Source of the DNA: Opeltia flavorubescens
Lineage: Eukaryota; Ascomycota; Lecanoromycetes; Teloschistales; Teloschistaceae
Length of the DNA: 64,000 nt
Assembly (NCBI GenBank): GCA_000442125.1
Contig: KE546969.1
Coordinates: forward strand, 310,001 to 374,000
Direction: 5' to 3'
The notes beneath the pieces were generated by a model. That model was not told where the DNA came from. It searched no databases and saw only the letters and a list, made by a program, of their open reading frames with translations. The position numbers and the translations under genes were made by a program. Shown here piece after piece: positions 1 to 11,017 of the stretch (the first letter of the stretch is position 1; every line of letters begins with the position of its first letter).

Positions 1-617
1 CAGAGACACCAAGGTTTTGCGAAAAGCCATTCAGATTCTGAATCTCCGACTGGTAATCCGCGTCGTCATCCCCAGGCGTTCCATCGCTTGAAGTGCTTGA
101 AGCAGTCTTGGGGTGATGGCCATGTTCTCCGTCGTTATACTTCTTTTGAGCCGTATGCTCTTGAAAGTCTGCTGCCGCAAGATCATTGGGGCCTGTTACA
201 GCCAAAGTATGGGCGCTTGCAGTCCCATCTTGACTTGTGGCGGCCAAATCGATACCACACTTGTTTTTGCTTGACCCTGTGTCTACTAGAAATTGCTCCG
301 ATAATTCAATCCGGGTTTTGTCCTTGATTTGAGTTCCCCTTTTGCTTTTCTGCTGTTGCGCCTCGATATACTCGTTCACGGCCGGAATAGGGGCTTTCTT
401 TCTTTTCCTATCTGTCTTCGGACCATCATGCTGATCTCTTCTATCCAATGGTGCGATACTGGGTCGTTTTGGGGTATCATTTGTAGTCTGCGCCAATGGC
501 GCAGTCTGTTTCCGAGCAGCAAAGGCACTCACATTTTCTTATGAGAAGATTAGCTGAGTGAGAAGAAACACATTTTATGAATCTACCTGAAGATTGCGCA
601 TTGAGAATCCTGCTCAT
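1..617 (-). CDS. Unknown basic low-complexity protein, 5' end only
   Basis: The gene is cut by the left edge. A start at 617 gives exon 1 (617-587), then a 49-nt GT-AG intron (586-538), then an exon open from 537 to base 1. The protein begins MSRILNAQSSENVSAFAARK and continues rich in K, R, S, T and Q, with a lysine-rich patch (TDRKRKKAP) about 55 residues in and an acidic DDDAD stretch near the edge. No domain is recognisable in the roughly 190 visible residues, and the composition suggests a disordered, probably nuclear protein. The second exon has no in-frame ATG of its own, which supports the spliced start. It is divergent from the Pol I subunit gene, with 223 bases between the start codons. 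Function unknown. Confidence 0.6.
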
Positions 618-840
618 CCCAAGCGGGTGGGACTAAAGTTTGGGAGTGAAAGCTGCTTTCGCAAGCGAAATCAATTGAACCTTGTGCGAGGCTGCGGTCG
701 TTTGAATTTCGTATGCCAAGATTTAACATCGGTCATCGGCATTTCAGACTTCCGTTAACATAGAAAATGTCTGAACATTTCAATACCAAAGTGTGCGAGC
801 AATTTATATTAGGAGCAGGTCTCCTCTACAATTTGCCGCA

Positions 841-2382
841 ATGCCTGGTGTCAAAAGGAAGTCCACCGTATCTGAGCCAGGTAGCTCATCGAAGTCTGCA
901 AAGAAGCAAAAGCGATCACCTCCACCAACCAAACCATTCCTAAGCGCGGAATATATCGTCGACTCTGATGACGATGAGACGGTAACAGTGAAAAAAGATA
1001 ACCCGAGTAGCAGAGCTAGCGGACAATCAATCACTTCAACTATAGCCAAGACATCATCCCCCTTGAAACCTCGGCCAAAAGTTGCAGGACAGACACCACG
1101 TGAACAGAAAAAGCAAAAACACCAAAGTCCAATTCTTTCCTCGACAGCCACTGGGTCTAGCTCCTCGGAGACGAGCGATGCTAGTGAAAGATCAGAGGCG
1201 GAATCGACGAGTGAAAAGGACCGCCTCACTCCTCGGACACGGACCACTACAGAGGACGGAAGTGAAAGTGGAAGCGACATTGAAGGATCCAATGACACAA
1301 CATCGGAGACTGAAGAGAGTGTGGGAGGGCGAGAAATTATAGCAGAACCATCTGTTACATCGCCGCAGAAGCCAGTACCCCCATATAAGCCTCCCGCCGG
1401 ATTTGAAGTTGCCTCAATCAAGTCTTCTTCTAAGATCAGGGACCTCTTTTCAAAAGAGAATATTCGAGGCAAACAGATATGGCACATCACAGCCCCAGCA
1501 TCTGTCCCCATTACCTCAATCACGGAAGTACCTATTCAAAAGGTCACCACAGGGGAATCAATCCTATCATACAAGAAAGTCGATTACGGTTTGATACAAG
1601 GATCCGGCGAAGATACGAAGGAAATGGCATTATTATTACCCTCTCCTGCAGATGACGTCTATCAATCGACCGGCGCGACCATCACTCAGACGCTGCATCT
1701 CCAAGAGATCGTCAAGCTTCCTGCTCTTTCGGAGAAAGCCATGGGTGAAAACGAAGAAGCTACAAGAACACCCAAGAGTCACGTTAAAAAAATCAGGCAA
1801 CAGCCAAAAGGGCTTCAAATGCGATACCGACCATTTGGTGATGACCCGTCCTCTGACGAGACTGACAGTGCTCCACGATTCAAAATACCACCCGTCATCC
1901 TCCCAACAAAAACAATGCCTTTCACCGAGCCGGGACCAATAGAAAACGGCTTTGATACAGCGCCAATAGATGACGGCATCAAGCTTAAGAAAACCGCCGA
2001 CACTACGAAGGAAAACCGAGATGCACAAGATACACCTAAGTCGCGCACGAAGCCTACCTCGAAGAAACGGAAATCAATTGATCCCGACAAAACCTTGTTG
2101 AATAAGTCCCCGTCCATGGAGCCACTGCTTGACGAGACAGTCGACAAGATCGCCCACCCAAAAAAGCGCAAGAAGGAAAAGAAAGAATCACGAAGCAGCG
2201 CATCAAAGAACACCTGGGAAGCAGAAGAAGCTCGCCGAATCCTCGCAATGAGCAAGAAGCCGGACAAACACATAGCCACTCCCAGTGCCAAATCAGAAGA
2301 TGTCGCTATAGAAAATAAAGCCCCAGAAGTTGCGAAGTCGAAGAGGAAGAAGCGCAAATCCGAAGCGACTGAGGAGCTGTAG
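841..2382 (+). CDS. RPA34: DNA-directed RNA polymerase I subunit RPA34.5
   Basis: This single-exon gene encodes 513 residues when started at 841 (MPGVKRKS). An upstream in-frame ATG at 793 adds 16 residues that look like leader sequence. The layout fits the fungal RPA34.5 family: a basic, Ser-rich N-terminal tail with an acidic patch (VDSDDDE), then a conserved core of about 120 residues from PPYKPPAGFEVA (near residue 196) through KQIWHITAPASVPI and LLLPSPADDVYQ, then a long Lys-rich C-terminal tail ending KSKRKKRKSEATEEL. Family knowledge: RPA34.5 pairs with RPA49 as a TFIIF-like module of Pol I in the nucleolus and supports rRNA elongation and RNA cleavage. The Lys-rich tails fit nucleolar targeting. 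Its 3' end faces the phosphoglycerate mutase gene 117 bases away. Confidence 0.85.
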   Translation: MPGVKRKSTVSEPGSSSKSAKKQKRSPPPTKPFLSAEYIVDSDDDETVTVKKDNPSSRASGQSITSTIAKTSSPLKPRPKVAGQTPREQKKQKHQSPILSSTATGSSSSETSDASERSEAESTSEKDRLTPRTRTTTEDGSESGSDIEGSNDTTSETEESVGGREIIAEPSVTSPQKPVPPYKPPAGFEVASIKSSSKIRDLFSKENIRGKQIWHITAPASVPITSITEVPIQKVTTGESILSYKKVDYGLIQGSGEDTKEMALLLPSPADDVYQSTGATITQTLHLQEIVKLPALSEKAMGENEEATRTPKSHVKKIRQQPKGLQMRYRPFGDDPSSDETDSAPRFKIPPVILPTKTMPFTEPGPIENGFDTAPIDDGIKLKKTADTTKENRDAQDTPKSRTKPTSKKRKSIDPDKTLLNKSPSMEPLLDETVDKIAHPKKRKKEKKESRSSASKNTWEAEEARRILAMSKKPDKHIATPSAKSEDVAIENKAPEVAKSKRKKRKSEATEEL

Positions 2383-2499
2383 TCTAGCATTGCTGTCGGA
2401 CGTTGCTTCGATACATCGATATATACTCTGAGCTCTACGAAGCTTTCCTCGTCTATCCTCTCCCTCTATGAAACGCCTCGCTATTCCCCAAAACATTCC

Positions 2500-4180
2500 T
2501 CATGCCTTGACCAACAAGCTCGTCCCACTCATCTCCTCCGGTTTCGATAACCCCATAACCTCCAGTACCGTCGGCGCCACATCCCCAAGCACACCATCCT
2601 GTTTCTTCAGACTCCATCCCTCAGGTGCATTGGCCATGATGAAGGGGACTTTGTTCGTGGTATGCGAAGTCTTCGGTTTCCCCTGATCATTGAGCATTTC
2701 TTCGGCGTTCCTATTTGGCCGTGTCAGTGTCTAGATCTCGCATATTGGACGATTCCTTCGAAAGCCTTAGGAAAAACATACCCATGATCGCTCGTCACAA
2801 ACAGCACGTATCCTTCAGCCTTGCACTTCTCATACACCATCCCGATCGCCTCATCCGTCGCCTCAACGCCCTTAATAGCCGCTTCATACACCCCCGTATG
2901 CCCCACCATATCCGGCGGCGCGAAGTTATTCATCAAAAATTCAAATTTCCCATCCCCGATTCTCTCGCACAATTTCTCTGCTACAGGTTTCGCGCTCATC
3001 TTTGGGTCAAGATCGTAAGTCGCAACTCTCGGGCTAGGAATCATCTCTCTCTCTTCACCGGGGAATTGCTTTTCCACTCCGCCGTTGAAGAAGAATGTTA
3101 CGTGTGCATATTTCTCCGTTTCGGCAACGTGGCATTGCTTTACGTCTTGCTTACCAAGGTACTCGGCCAGTACGTTGCCCATATGCTGAGGCGTGAAAGC
3201 GACTGGAAATGGGTAATCGGTTTTGTACTGGGTCATGGTGTTTATGGAGATATTCTTTGGGTATGGGAAATCTGGCTTGGGCGATCTATCGATATTGCCC
3301 AGGAGCTGCGTGACTTCTCGCACGCGGTCTGAGCGGTAGTTGAAGAAGAAACAGCTGTCGTTATCTTGCACCCTCGCTTCCTGTCCGCCGCATATTATGG
3401 GCTTGAGGAATTCGTCGTTTTCACCAGCTTCGTAGCGGGATTTGATTGTCGCGACTGGATCAGTGGATTCTTCGCCTTCGCCGAGGACGACGCCTTTGAG
3501 ACCAATTTCGACACGGTCCCAGCGTTTATCCCGGTCCATGATGTAGTAGCGTCCCACGACCGCCGCGATTTCTCCGATGCCGATTTCGTTGATCTTGTCC
3601 AGGAGCAGTTGCATATACCCGGCCCCGGATTTGGGATCTGTGTCTCTCCCGTCGCCGAAGAAGTGGATGAATACCTTTGGAACTTTCATTTCTTTTGCTA
3701 ATCGCAAAAGCCCATAAAGATGCTCCTGATGTGAATGGACACCGCCATCGCTGACCAGACCCAAGAGATGTAATCGTCCATTACCGTCGATAGCTCGTTG
3801 GAAGCAGTCCGTCAATGTCTTGACTTTGTTGAATTCCTTCTTCTTGAGCGTTTGGTCGATTCGAACGACGTCCTGCCAGACTACCCTCCCAGCGCCGATG
3901 TTGAGGTGCCCCACTTCAGAATTACCCATCAATCCTTCTGGCAGGCCTACTGCTAGGGAGGATGCTTCGATTTCTGTGTAGCCTGATGCCGTTTTGGAGG
4001 AGGGGTTAGAGAAGGAGTCCATGACGGGGGTTTTGGCGGCAGCAATGGCATCGCCATCAGGTGGAGATGATGCTGACGGAATACCCCAGCCATCAATGAC
4101 AACTGCACGGATTATTAGCAATGAATATTGTTGAAACATGGATACATACTCAGGACCGCTTTCTGTTGTACTTTACCCAT
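2500..4180 (-). CDS. gpmI: 2,3-bisphosphoglycerate-independent phosphoglycerate mutase
   Basis: There are three exons, 4180-4150, 4102-2782 and 2710-2500, giving 520 residues, the usual length for this alkaline-phosphatase-superfamily enzyme. It interconverts 3- and 2-phosphoglycerate in cytosolic glycolysis and gluconeogenesis with bound metal ions. Visible motifs are VIDGWG (metal-binding Asp, residue 14), GLMGNSEVGHLNIGAGR with the predicted catalytic Ser72, FFGDGRDTDPKSG, and TSDHGNAEEM near the C-terminus, whose codons are joined across the second intron. The first exon supplies MGKVQQKAVL, without which the first beta strand would be missing. The second intron has a GTATGT donor. It is divergent from Med9. 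Filamentous ascomycetes commonly use this cofactor-independent form. Confidence 0.93.
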
Positions 4181-4588
4181 GATGATGGGCTGGGGAAGTC
4201 AGGAAGGAGAATGGTAGAAAAGCGGGGCCTCAGGGTCTGGAAAATTACGGAGCACTCTGTCAATTGAGTAAGGCGGTGATCAATTGAGTTTCTCACCAAA
4301 AGCAAAAGCAAACCCCTCCTTCCAACAAAATAATTGAACGATAAGATTAGATTTACGTTTATCAATTTGCATTGTGACCCCACCTTTGAACTTTGTAAAG
4401 AGCGCTGTGAGCGCTTACCCCGCTGATTTCAGGACTTTTAGCTCCATATATTCCCCTAGAAGGTTAGATCAAGAACTTCAAGAGCCGAAGTTTTGCCTTT
4501 CACAATCATTCCTCAAAACAGGTCCATAGTAGTCAAGCACCCTCTCACAAACTCCTTCCCACTATCCTTCCTCCCCAGCAAGGACACA
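4181..4588. promoter_or_regulatory. Shared upstream region of phosphoglycerate mutase and Med9
   Basis: This is 408 bases of non-coding DNA between two outward-facing start codons. It holds no recognisable gene. A pyrimidine-rich plus-strand stretch just before the Med9 start (about 4540-4588) is typical of fungal promoters and 5' leaders. An in-frame upstream ATG at 4493 could extend Med9 by 32 residues, but those residues do not look like the family. Confidence 0.5.
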
Positions 4589-4975
4589 ATGACCTCCTCC
4601 CCCTCACCTCCTCTCCTCCCCTCCCCCTCAACCTTCGACATCCTCCCTCCCCTCCACATAATCCTCTCCCGACTCCTCCTCCCCACCCCTCCGCAAAACC
4701 AATCTCAAAACGGAACACCGGCGTCCACCTCCCCGAACTCCTCTTTCCCAGCAACCAACACTAATTCTTTCCCACCCGCCCTGCCCACCGCTGCCTCTGG
4801 TCATCTGAATCCCAAAGATTTCGCAGCCGCGGTCTCAGAAGTTCGGGCACGGATCAATGAAGCTAGGAGGGTGGTGGCTGAGTTACCGATGGGGGATATG
4901 ACGGTTGAGGAGCTTGAGGCGGGGGTGAAGGAGGGGGAGAGGGAGGTTAGGGGGTTGAAGGGGGAGGGGGGATGA
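4589..4975 (+). CDS. MED9: Mediator complex subunit 9 (Med9/Cse2-like)
   Basis: This short single-exon gene encodes 128 residues from the ATG at 4589. The pattern matches fungal Med9: TFDILPPLHIILSRLL near the N-terminus, a Pro/Ser/Asn-rich linker, then HLNPKDFAAAVSEVRARINEARRVV and ELPMGDMTVEELEAGVKE forming a C-terminal amphipathic helix pair. Family knowledge: Med9 sits in the Mediator middle module beside Med4, Med7 and Med31 and helps relay activator signals to RNA polymerase II. The start at 4493 was not chosen because the extra residues have no family look. The tail ends abruptly in a Gly/Glu-rich run, slightly shorter than I expect for homologues. The call rests on motif spacing. Confidence 0.7.
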   Translation: MTSSPSPPLLPSPSTFDILPPLHIILSRLLLPTPPQNQSQNGTPASTSPNSSFPATNTNSFPPALPTAASGHLNPKDFAAAVSEVRARINEARRVVAELPMGDMTVEELEAGVKEGEREVRGLKGEGG

Positions 4976-5661
4976 ACGGGGTGGGATGATGATTTGTTGA
5001 AGGAGAAGGGGAAGGAAGGGAGGGTATCGTCTTCAAAAAAGGTTCGAGGCTTTATAAGGCAATATATGATCGGCGTGGGAGCTCGCTCGCTCGACCTTGC
5101 GCAGGGTTCCTTTTGGGAAAGGGTGAGATGTAAGAGATAGAGCAGTGTGCAAGCGATGGATCCATTGTGTGGTGGAGCTGAGAGAATAATTCGAAGGGCA
5201 AGAACTGGAGCTGGCGTCAATCGGGAATACATCCTGCCCGGCAGTCGAAGAGACGAAATAGGCGACGCCAACAATGAGAGGTGGCACGACGCTTCGATAA
5301 AGAGTAGAATGAATTTCTGAAGATGTGGCAGACGCTACCTTTAGGAAGTCTTTCGTGGCGACATTGCAGGAAACAGAGCCGGAGATTACCTGGCCATGGT
5401 TCACAAGAAATTATCAGAAGTCAAAAGGGTGCTATGGCATTGATCTTTATTCATCCTCGTATATAGCGGGTATCTCATCTCATAACCATGCAGTTCCGTT
5501 GAGGAATCTACTCTACGCTTTTTCGTTAAGGAAAAACGCCTCCCTCCGCTACTTGATGCCAAAAACGCCCTGTATGTGTAGAACATATGTGTGGAACATA
5601 TGCCCTTCCCCATGCTTCGCTAGTGTTGAGAACGCTGTACAAAAATGAGACCAGACTCTAT
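4976..5661. other. Convergent intergenic region, no gene seen
   Basis: This is 686 bases between the stops of Med9 (plus) and serine hydroxymethyltransferase (minus). Both strands carry short open frames (up to 157 codons, overlapping Med9 on the minus strand), but none shows family-like sequence or intron-compatible ends. It probably holds the two 3' untranslated regions. Confidence 0.5.
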
Positions 5662-7209
5662 CTAGGACGCAGGTCCAACCGGCAGCGGGAACCCGCCCGC
5701 CCATTGAGCAATCTCCTTCTTCAAATCTACAATCTCTTGTACTTCGCCCGAGGCGACCTTGGCTTTGAAGTCCTTCTGCTTGTTTGCTTCCTTGGGTAAG
5801 CTTGCCTGGACTTGCTTGCAAATCTTGACGCATCGGTCGATGTACCGGGCGATTCTCTTGAAGTCGTCCTCGCCCATCCCGCGGGTCGTCATAGCCGGGG
5901 CACCGATGCGGACACCACAGGGTGTCAAGGCGGATTTATCCCCTGGAATGGAGTTTTTGTTACAAGCGATATTGACTTGTTCACAGACTGCTTCCACTCG
6001 GGCACCGTCCAGAGCCTTATCGCGAAGATCTACAAGAACCATGTGGCTGTCTGTGCCATCGGCCACGAGCTTGAAACCGAGGGACTTGAACTCATGTTCT
6101 AATGCTTTGGCATTCTTGATGACTTGTTGCTGGTAGAGCTTGAAGTCAGGGCTTTGTGCCTGCTTCAGTGCTACTGCCAAAGCGGTGATGGTATGGTTGT
6201 GAGGACCCCCTTGATGGCCCGGGAACACCGAGAAGTTTATTGGACCCTCGAGGTCGTAAAGAATCTCCTTTCCGGACTTCGGATCCGACTTACGAACACC
6301 CTTGCGGAAGAATATCATAGCGCCTCTTGGGCCGCGAAGAGACTTGTGGGTGGTTGTAGTGACAATATCGGCGTGTTCGAAGGGTGATGGGATGACTCCG
6401 GCGGCGATGAGACCGGAGATGTGGGCCATGTCTACTATCAGATATGCTCCGCACAGATCAGCGATCTCTCGCATACGCTTGTAATCGATGAGGCGGCAAT
6501 AGGCGGATGTGCCGGCAACGATGACTTTCGGCCTGTATAAAAGAGCGTTCTCTTCGAGTCTATCATAATCGATGATGCCGGTCTCCTGATTCACACGGTA
6601 TGGCAGGGTCTCGAAGTAGGTTGAGATTGCAGATATCTTCTTTGCAGGGGTTTGGTATCCGTGGCTGAGATGCCCTCCGTGCGGAAGATCCAAACCCATC
6701 AACCTATCGTGGGGTCTCATAATGGCTTGGTAGGCCTGTAGATTTGCCGGGCTTCCGCTTAATGTCTGGACGTTGACACCCCATTTTTGCGCATCAAGGC
6801 TAAAAGCTTCCAGTGCACGAGCTTGACAAGTCAACTCAATCTGGTCAATGAACTCATTGCCACCATAATATCTAGCTCCTGGATAACCTTCGCTGTATTT
6901 ATTAGACATGGGAGATCCTAGAGCATCGAAGACAGCGCGGGAGGTGAAGTTTTCTGAAGCGATTAAGACGATAGACTCGCGTTGGCGCTGAATTTCTTTT
7001 TTCTGAATTGATGCATTAGCTGGCATTTGTATAAATACCTCAACAGATCACCTACCATTATGGAGGCAACCTCCGGGTCCAGATCTTTCAATGAGTTCTC
7101 CATCAGCTAAATCCATGTCAGCATGTTAGACTCCATATCGCCTCCTCAAAAGCGCAATTCTTACGTCTTGGTGTGACGGTGGGAGGGCATATTGAGTCAT
7201 TGAGCCCAT
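5662..7209 (-). CDS. SHM2: Serine hydroxymethyltransferase, cytosolic type
   Basis: Exons 7209-7165, 7106-7056 and 7002-5662 give 478 residues, the usual length. The enzyme moves a one-carbon unit between serine and tetrahydrofolate using pyridoxal phosphate. Visible motifs are [53 protein letters not shown], and the PLP-lysine segment [15 protein letters not shown]-type ([15 protein letters not shown] here; lysine about residue 252). The N-terminus [18 protein letters not shown] has no mitochondrial presequence, so the cytosolic isoform is inferred. Two small 5' exons carry the start, so taking the first Met of the large exon as the start would be wrong. It shares a 270-base divergent promoter with GatB. 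Confidence 0.95.
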
Positions 7210-7479
7210 TGTGGCGAGATTTGAGTGTGCAGGTTATCAGAAGATTCTAGAGTAGACAGTTCAAAGTAGTTATTGGAAAGCAAAGCAGATTTGAAGTTCC
7301 TCAGAACTAAGAAAGATAGTGAAATATTTGTACATCCGCTGCGACGAGACGGGTCCTTCGGCCGCCGTCCGGAGTCGGGGCCGGAAGAGTCAATCTCCCA
7401 GAGACCGACGGTAGTTGCACTTGCAAATCGTTAGCTCCTCCATGTTCATTACGATCTTCCAGCAATGGCACAATGAGAA
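7210..7479. promoter_or_regulatory. Divergent promoter between SHMT and mitochondrial GatB
   Basis: Only 270 bases separate the two start codons. The stretch is GC-rich around 7336-7400 (ACGAGACGGGTCC, CGGCCGCCGTCCGGAGTCGGGGCC). It contains no gene and must hold both core promoters and 5' leaders. Shared control of one-carbon metabolism and mitochondrial translation is possible but not shown. Confidence 0.6.
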
Positions 7480-9425
7480 ATGCACGTCGGTGTCAAAAGA
7501 GCTGTCCGTAACGACCTGAGGAAACTATGTGAATCTAAGGGATTTTTAGCTACCCGAACGCTGCACAATGCTTCTTTTAGGGAATCAAGACTACAACAGT
7601 TCGACGTAACGAGTACCAGGCGGGCCATTGACAGTGAGACACTAAGCAGATGGGAGTTGACTGTGGGCCTGGAAATCCACGCTCAACTCAATACTGAAAA
7701 TAAACTATTCTCAGGTATGCCGTCCGAAAGAGCATTGACCACAGCAATGCGATTGATGTTAGCCAGGAGCGCAGACTTCTGCAAACGATACCGCAAATAC
7801 TCATGTTGCTCCCTTTGATTTTGCTTTGCCAGGGAGCCAGCCGGTAATTTTCTGTTTCTCTTTAATCGCTCTCTATTAAGGGTGGTGTAGGCTTTCCAGA
7901 TTGGCACCTTGCTGCCCGCTATACGTGCTGCCCTGGCGTTGAATTGCCGTATCCAGGATGAAAGTAGATTTGATCGAAAGCATTATTTCTACGCAGATCA
8001 ACCTGCCGGATATCAAATCACCCAATACTACCAGCCGTTCGCAAAAAATGGTACAATTATCCTACACGATCACGACGGCATTTCTCCAAAGGACGGTGGC
8101 GCGGTAGAAATTGGTATCAAGCAAATCCAACTGGAGCAAGATACGGCAAAGACCATTCTTCAGCCACCAGATGAAGCACGATTAGACTTTAATCGAGTAT
8201 CACATCCTCTTGTAGAAATCATAACGCTACCCAGCATTCACCAGCCGCAAACAGCGGCCGCCTGCGTCAAGAAAATTCAAGCGTTGTTGCAAGCTGTGAA
8301 CGCTGTTTCCACGGGAATGGAGCTCGGTGGATTGAGAGCTGATGTGAACGTGTCGGTACGGCGATGCGATAATAGCAAGGCAACGCCGTCTCAGTTTGAT
8401 CATGGCAATCAAGCCAAGCTAGGCCAAAGGACAGAAATCAAAAATTTAAGTAGCATCAAGGCCGTTGAAGATGCCATCATTGCAGAGCGTGATCGTCAGA
8501 TCCTCGTCCTTCAGAATGGCGGCATAATTGAAGGCGAAACTCGTGGCTGGACATTGGGGGCATTGGATACAGTCAAGCTACGTGGCAAAGAAGGAGAAGT
8601 CGATTACCGATACATGCCTGATCCAGATCTTGGACCGCTATTACTGAGTAAGGTGAGTTATCAAGCGTGTGTTACCAAGTATTGGGCAACAATTGACATG
8701 ACCAACATAGGATCTGGTTAAGCATGTGGCTGAAAGCTTGCCTCGCTTACCTGACGAGAACATTCAAGATCTCGTTCAACATCACGATCTAACCATCAAA
8801 GATGCTAAAACCTTGGTTGATCTCGACNATGGTGAACGACTTGATTACTTCGATGCTGTTTGTGAAGAGTATTATCTCCTTCGTTTTCACTCTAAGGAGT
8901 CGAACGAAATGGAGCAAAGCACGAAACGCAAGTCCAGCGTTATGATAGCCAACTGGTAATGTTCCTTGATGCAATACCGTTACCATCAATACTTACCAAC
9001 AGTCATATAGGACTCTTCACAACATGGGCGGTCTGTTGAGCACTCAGGAAACGGCATTTTCAGCCAACAAGGTACAGGCAAGGGATTTGGCCTACATCGT
9101 CATGATGCTAGAGGATAAGAAAATCAGTGATCGTACGGCCAAGCAGCTATTCGCAAGAAAATTCAATGGCAGCAGTCAAGATGTGAAAAGCATGATCGAG
9201 CAAGAAAATCTGATACTGGAAGAATTGCCGGAAGAACAATATGTCTCGTTAGCTCGCGAGGTCATTCTGCAGCATCCTGCCATGGTTGTACAAATCAAGG
9301 AAAAGGGCCAAATGGGGAAGCTTGGATTTTTTGTCGGACAGATAATGCGACAGGGCCGAGGCAAATTCGTGGCAACAAGAGCAGAAGCTACGCTAAGGCG
9401 TTTATTAGAAGTCCCGAAGCAATGA
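7480..9425 (+). CDS. PET112: Mitochondrial Glu-tRNA(Gln) amidotransferase subunit B (GatB/Pet112)
   Basis: Five exons, 7480-7714, 7767-7843, 7891-8652, 8711-8955 and 9011-9425, give 577 residues. GatB binds the mischarged tRNA and helps GatA/GatF turn Glu-tRNA(Gln) into Gln-tRNA(Gln) for mitochondrial translation. The first ~60 residues are Arg/Ser-rich with few acids, like a mitochondrial presequence. Then come [79 protein letters not shown] and [15 protein letters not shown], and a C-terminal GatB/Yqey region ([13 protein letters not shown]-less end). Exon 2 needs the second of two nearby AG acceptors (at 7766) to keep frame. Base 8828 is N (codon NAT), so one residue is unresolved. Confidence 0.92.
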
Positions 9426-9873
9426 CTGAAAGCAAATCTCGAACATTCTTCGTTTCATGGCGTGGGGAGGAGCCCCGCTCGAGCAGCATTTGACAGCTTG
9501 GACCTTCACTTAGGGGAACAGTTTCTGCTGTACCTGAACTTAGGGGAATAGCCGTTGAAAAAAAGTGGATGACTAAGTCGTAACGGCGCCACCAGCGCAT
9601 AAGTAGACATTCGGTGCCGTTATCGTACCAGACTTTTGCTAAAGTCAATCAGCTTCATATAAGAATGGCATCTATTTTCATTGCCGCTCTTCTGCGTTTG
9701 TTGTTTCTTGCATATGGATTTGTGCCTGTGACCTGAATTTCCCGATACTCATTTAATTACATTCTTACCATCACAAGACCCGAATTATCGATTACCCTTC
9801 ACCTGAGGTTTACCTATCAATTGATAATTTGATACTACGTGATTCTCGTCCCCGGTGCGCAATCGAGCCAAAT
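9426..9873. other. Intergenic region between GatB and arginase, no gene seen
   Basis: This is 448 bases between two genes on the same strand, holding the GatB 3' untranslated region and the arginase promoter. A short tandem-like echo (CTTAGGGGAACAG near 9508 and CTTAGGGGAATAG near 9539) is visible. No coding signal is seen. Confidence 0.45.
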
Positions 9874-11017
9874 ATGACGTCTCCCTCAACAGTACAGCCC
9901 AAGTTTCTGTCCAGAGGTAACGAGCTTGGTGTAGTAGCTGTCGGCTTTTCTGGCGGCCAGGTACGTAGACTCCCCTACTTCCCAACGTTGAGCTACACGC
10001 TAATACATTGTCGCAGGGTCAATCTGGAGTCGACACGGCCCCATCAGCACTCATTTCATACGGATTGCTCACCCAGCTTCACGAAGATCTCGGCTACGAT
10101 CTCGTCTACGATGATACCATTCATTCCTACACTTTGATCATGCCAGACGAGGACCCAGACTACCGCGGCATGAAGAGGCCGCTTGGCGTCAGTGCTGCCA
10201 CTCAGCAACTGAGCCAACAAGTCTACGAACAAGCACGGACAGGTCGGTGTGTCCTTACTCTAGGAGGAGATCATTCTATAGCCATTGGGACTATCTCTGG
10301 AACTGCCAAAGCGATCAAAGAACGGCTAGGGAGAGAGATGGCAGTCATCTGGGTCGATGCTCACGCGGATATCAATACGCCCGAAACCAGTGGAAGCGGA
10401 AACATTCACGGCATGCCCGTCGCGTTTTTGACCAGATTAGCGGTGGAGAAGAGGGAGGATGTATTTGGCTGGTTGAAGGATGACCACAAGATCAGTACAA
10501 AAAAGCTGGTGTATATTGGGCTGCGAGATGTGGATCCAGGGGAGAAGAAGATTTTGCGGGAGAATGGCATCAAGGCGTTCAGTATGCACGATATTGATAA
10601 GTATGGACATTCATTCGGGCCTTCGGGTTCGAAACGCCATTCAATAATACTTACAATGGACAGGCATGGAATTGGGCGTGTGATGGAAATGGCACTGGCC
10701 CACATCGGAACTGACACCCCGATACATCTTTCATTCGATGTCGATGCATTAGATCCGCAGTGGGCGCCCAGCACCGGTACGCCTGTGAGAGGAGGTCTGA
10801 GTCTACGAGAAGGAGACTTTATCGCAGAGTGTGTACACGAGACAGGTAGCCTGGTCGCAATGGACATGGTGAGAATCAAATGTTGCAGCGCTTGCGCCAC
10901 AGGACTAATCATTTCTAGGTGGAAGTAAACCCATCACTCGAGCTCGTGGGGGCTGCGGAGACTATCCGAGCTGGCTGCTCTCTGGTACGCTGTGCGCTTG
11001 GAGATACACTCTTGTGA
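9874..11017 (+). CDS. CAR1: Arginase
   Basis: Exons 9874-9960, 10017-10600, 10664-10868 and 10919-11017 give 324 residues, the normal arginase length. It hydrolyses arginine to ornithine and urea with a two-manganese centre. Metal-ligand motifs are GGDHSIAIGT, WVDAHADINTPETS and SFDVDALDPQWAPSTGTPVRGG; the C-terminus is MVEVNPSLELVGAAETIRAG. The third intron (10601-10663) is 63 nt with no stop, so skipping its removal would add 21 residues in frame. Removing it restores the normal KHGIGRVMEMAL join, so I call it an intron. The last intron must be removed to reach the family C-terminus. The cytosolic call rests on the lack of an obvious presequence. Confidence 0.94.

Noticed and set aside
804-1523. 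A 239-codon open frame on the minus strand
   Set aside because: It lies fully antisense to RPA34.5 and is Ser/Val/Leu-rich with no family look, as expected from the complement of a Ser/Lys/Glu-rich gene.
2715-3332. A 205-codon plus-strand open frame
   Set aside because: It is antisense to phosphoglycerate mutase, which has clear family motifs and splice sites on the minus strand.
7683-7907. A frameshift in GatB after KLFSG
   Set aside because: A 52-nt intron with the second of two nearby acceptors (7766) restores the family reading, so the gene is intact.
8828-8828. Possible mutation in GatB at an N base
   Set aside because: It is an ambiguous base call in one codon (NAT), not evidence of damage.
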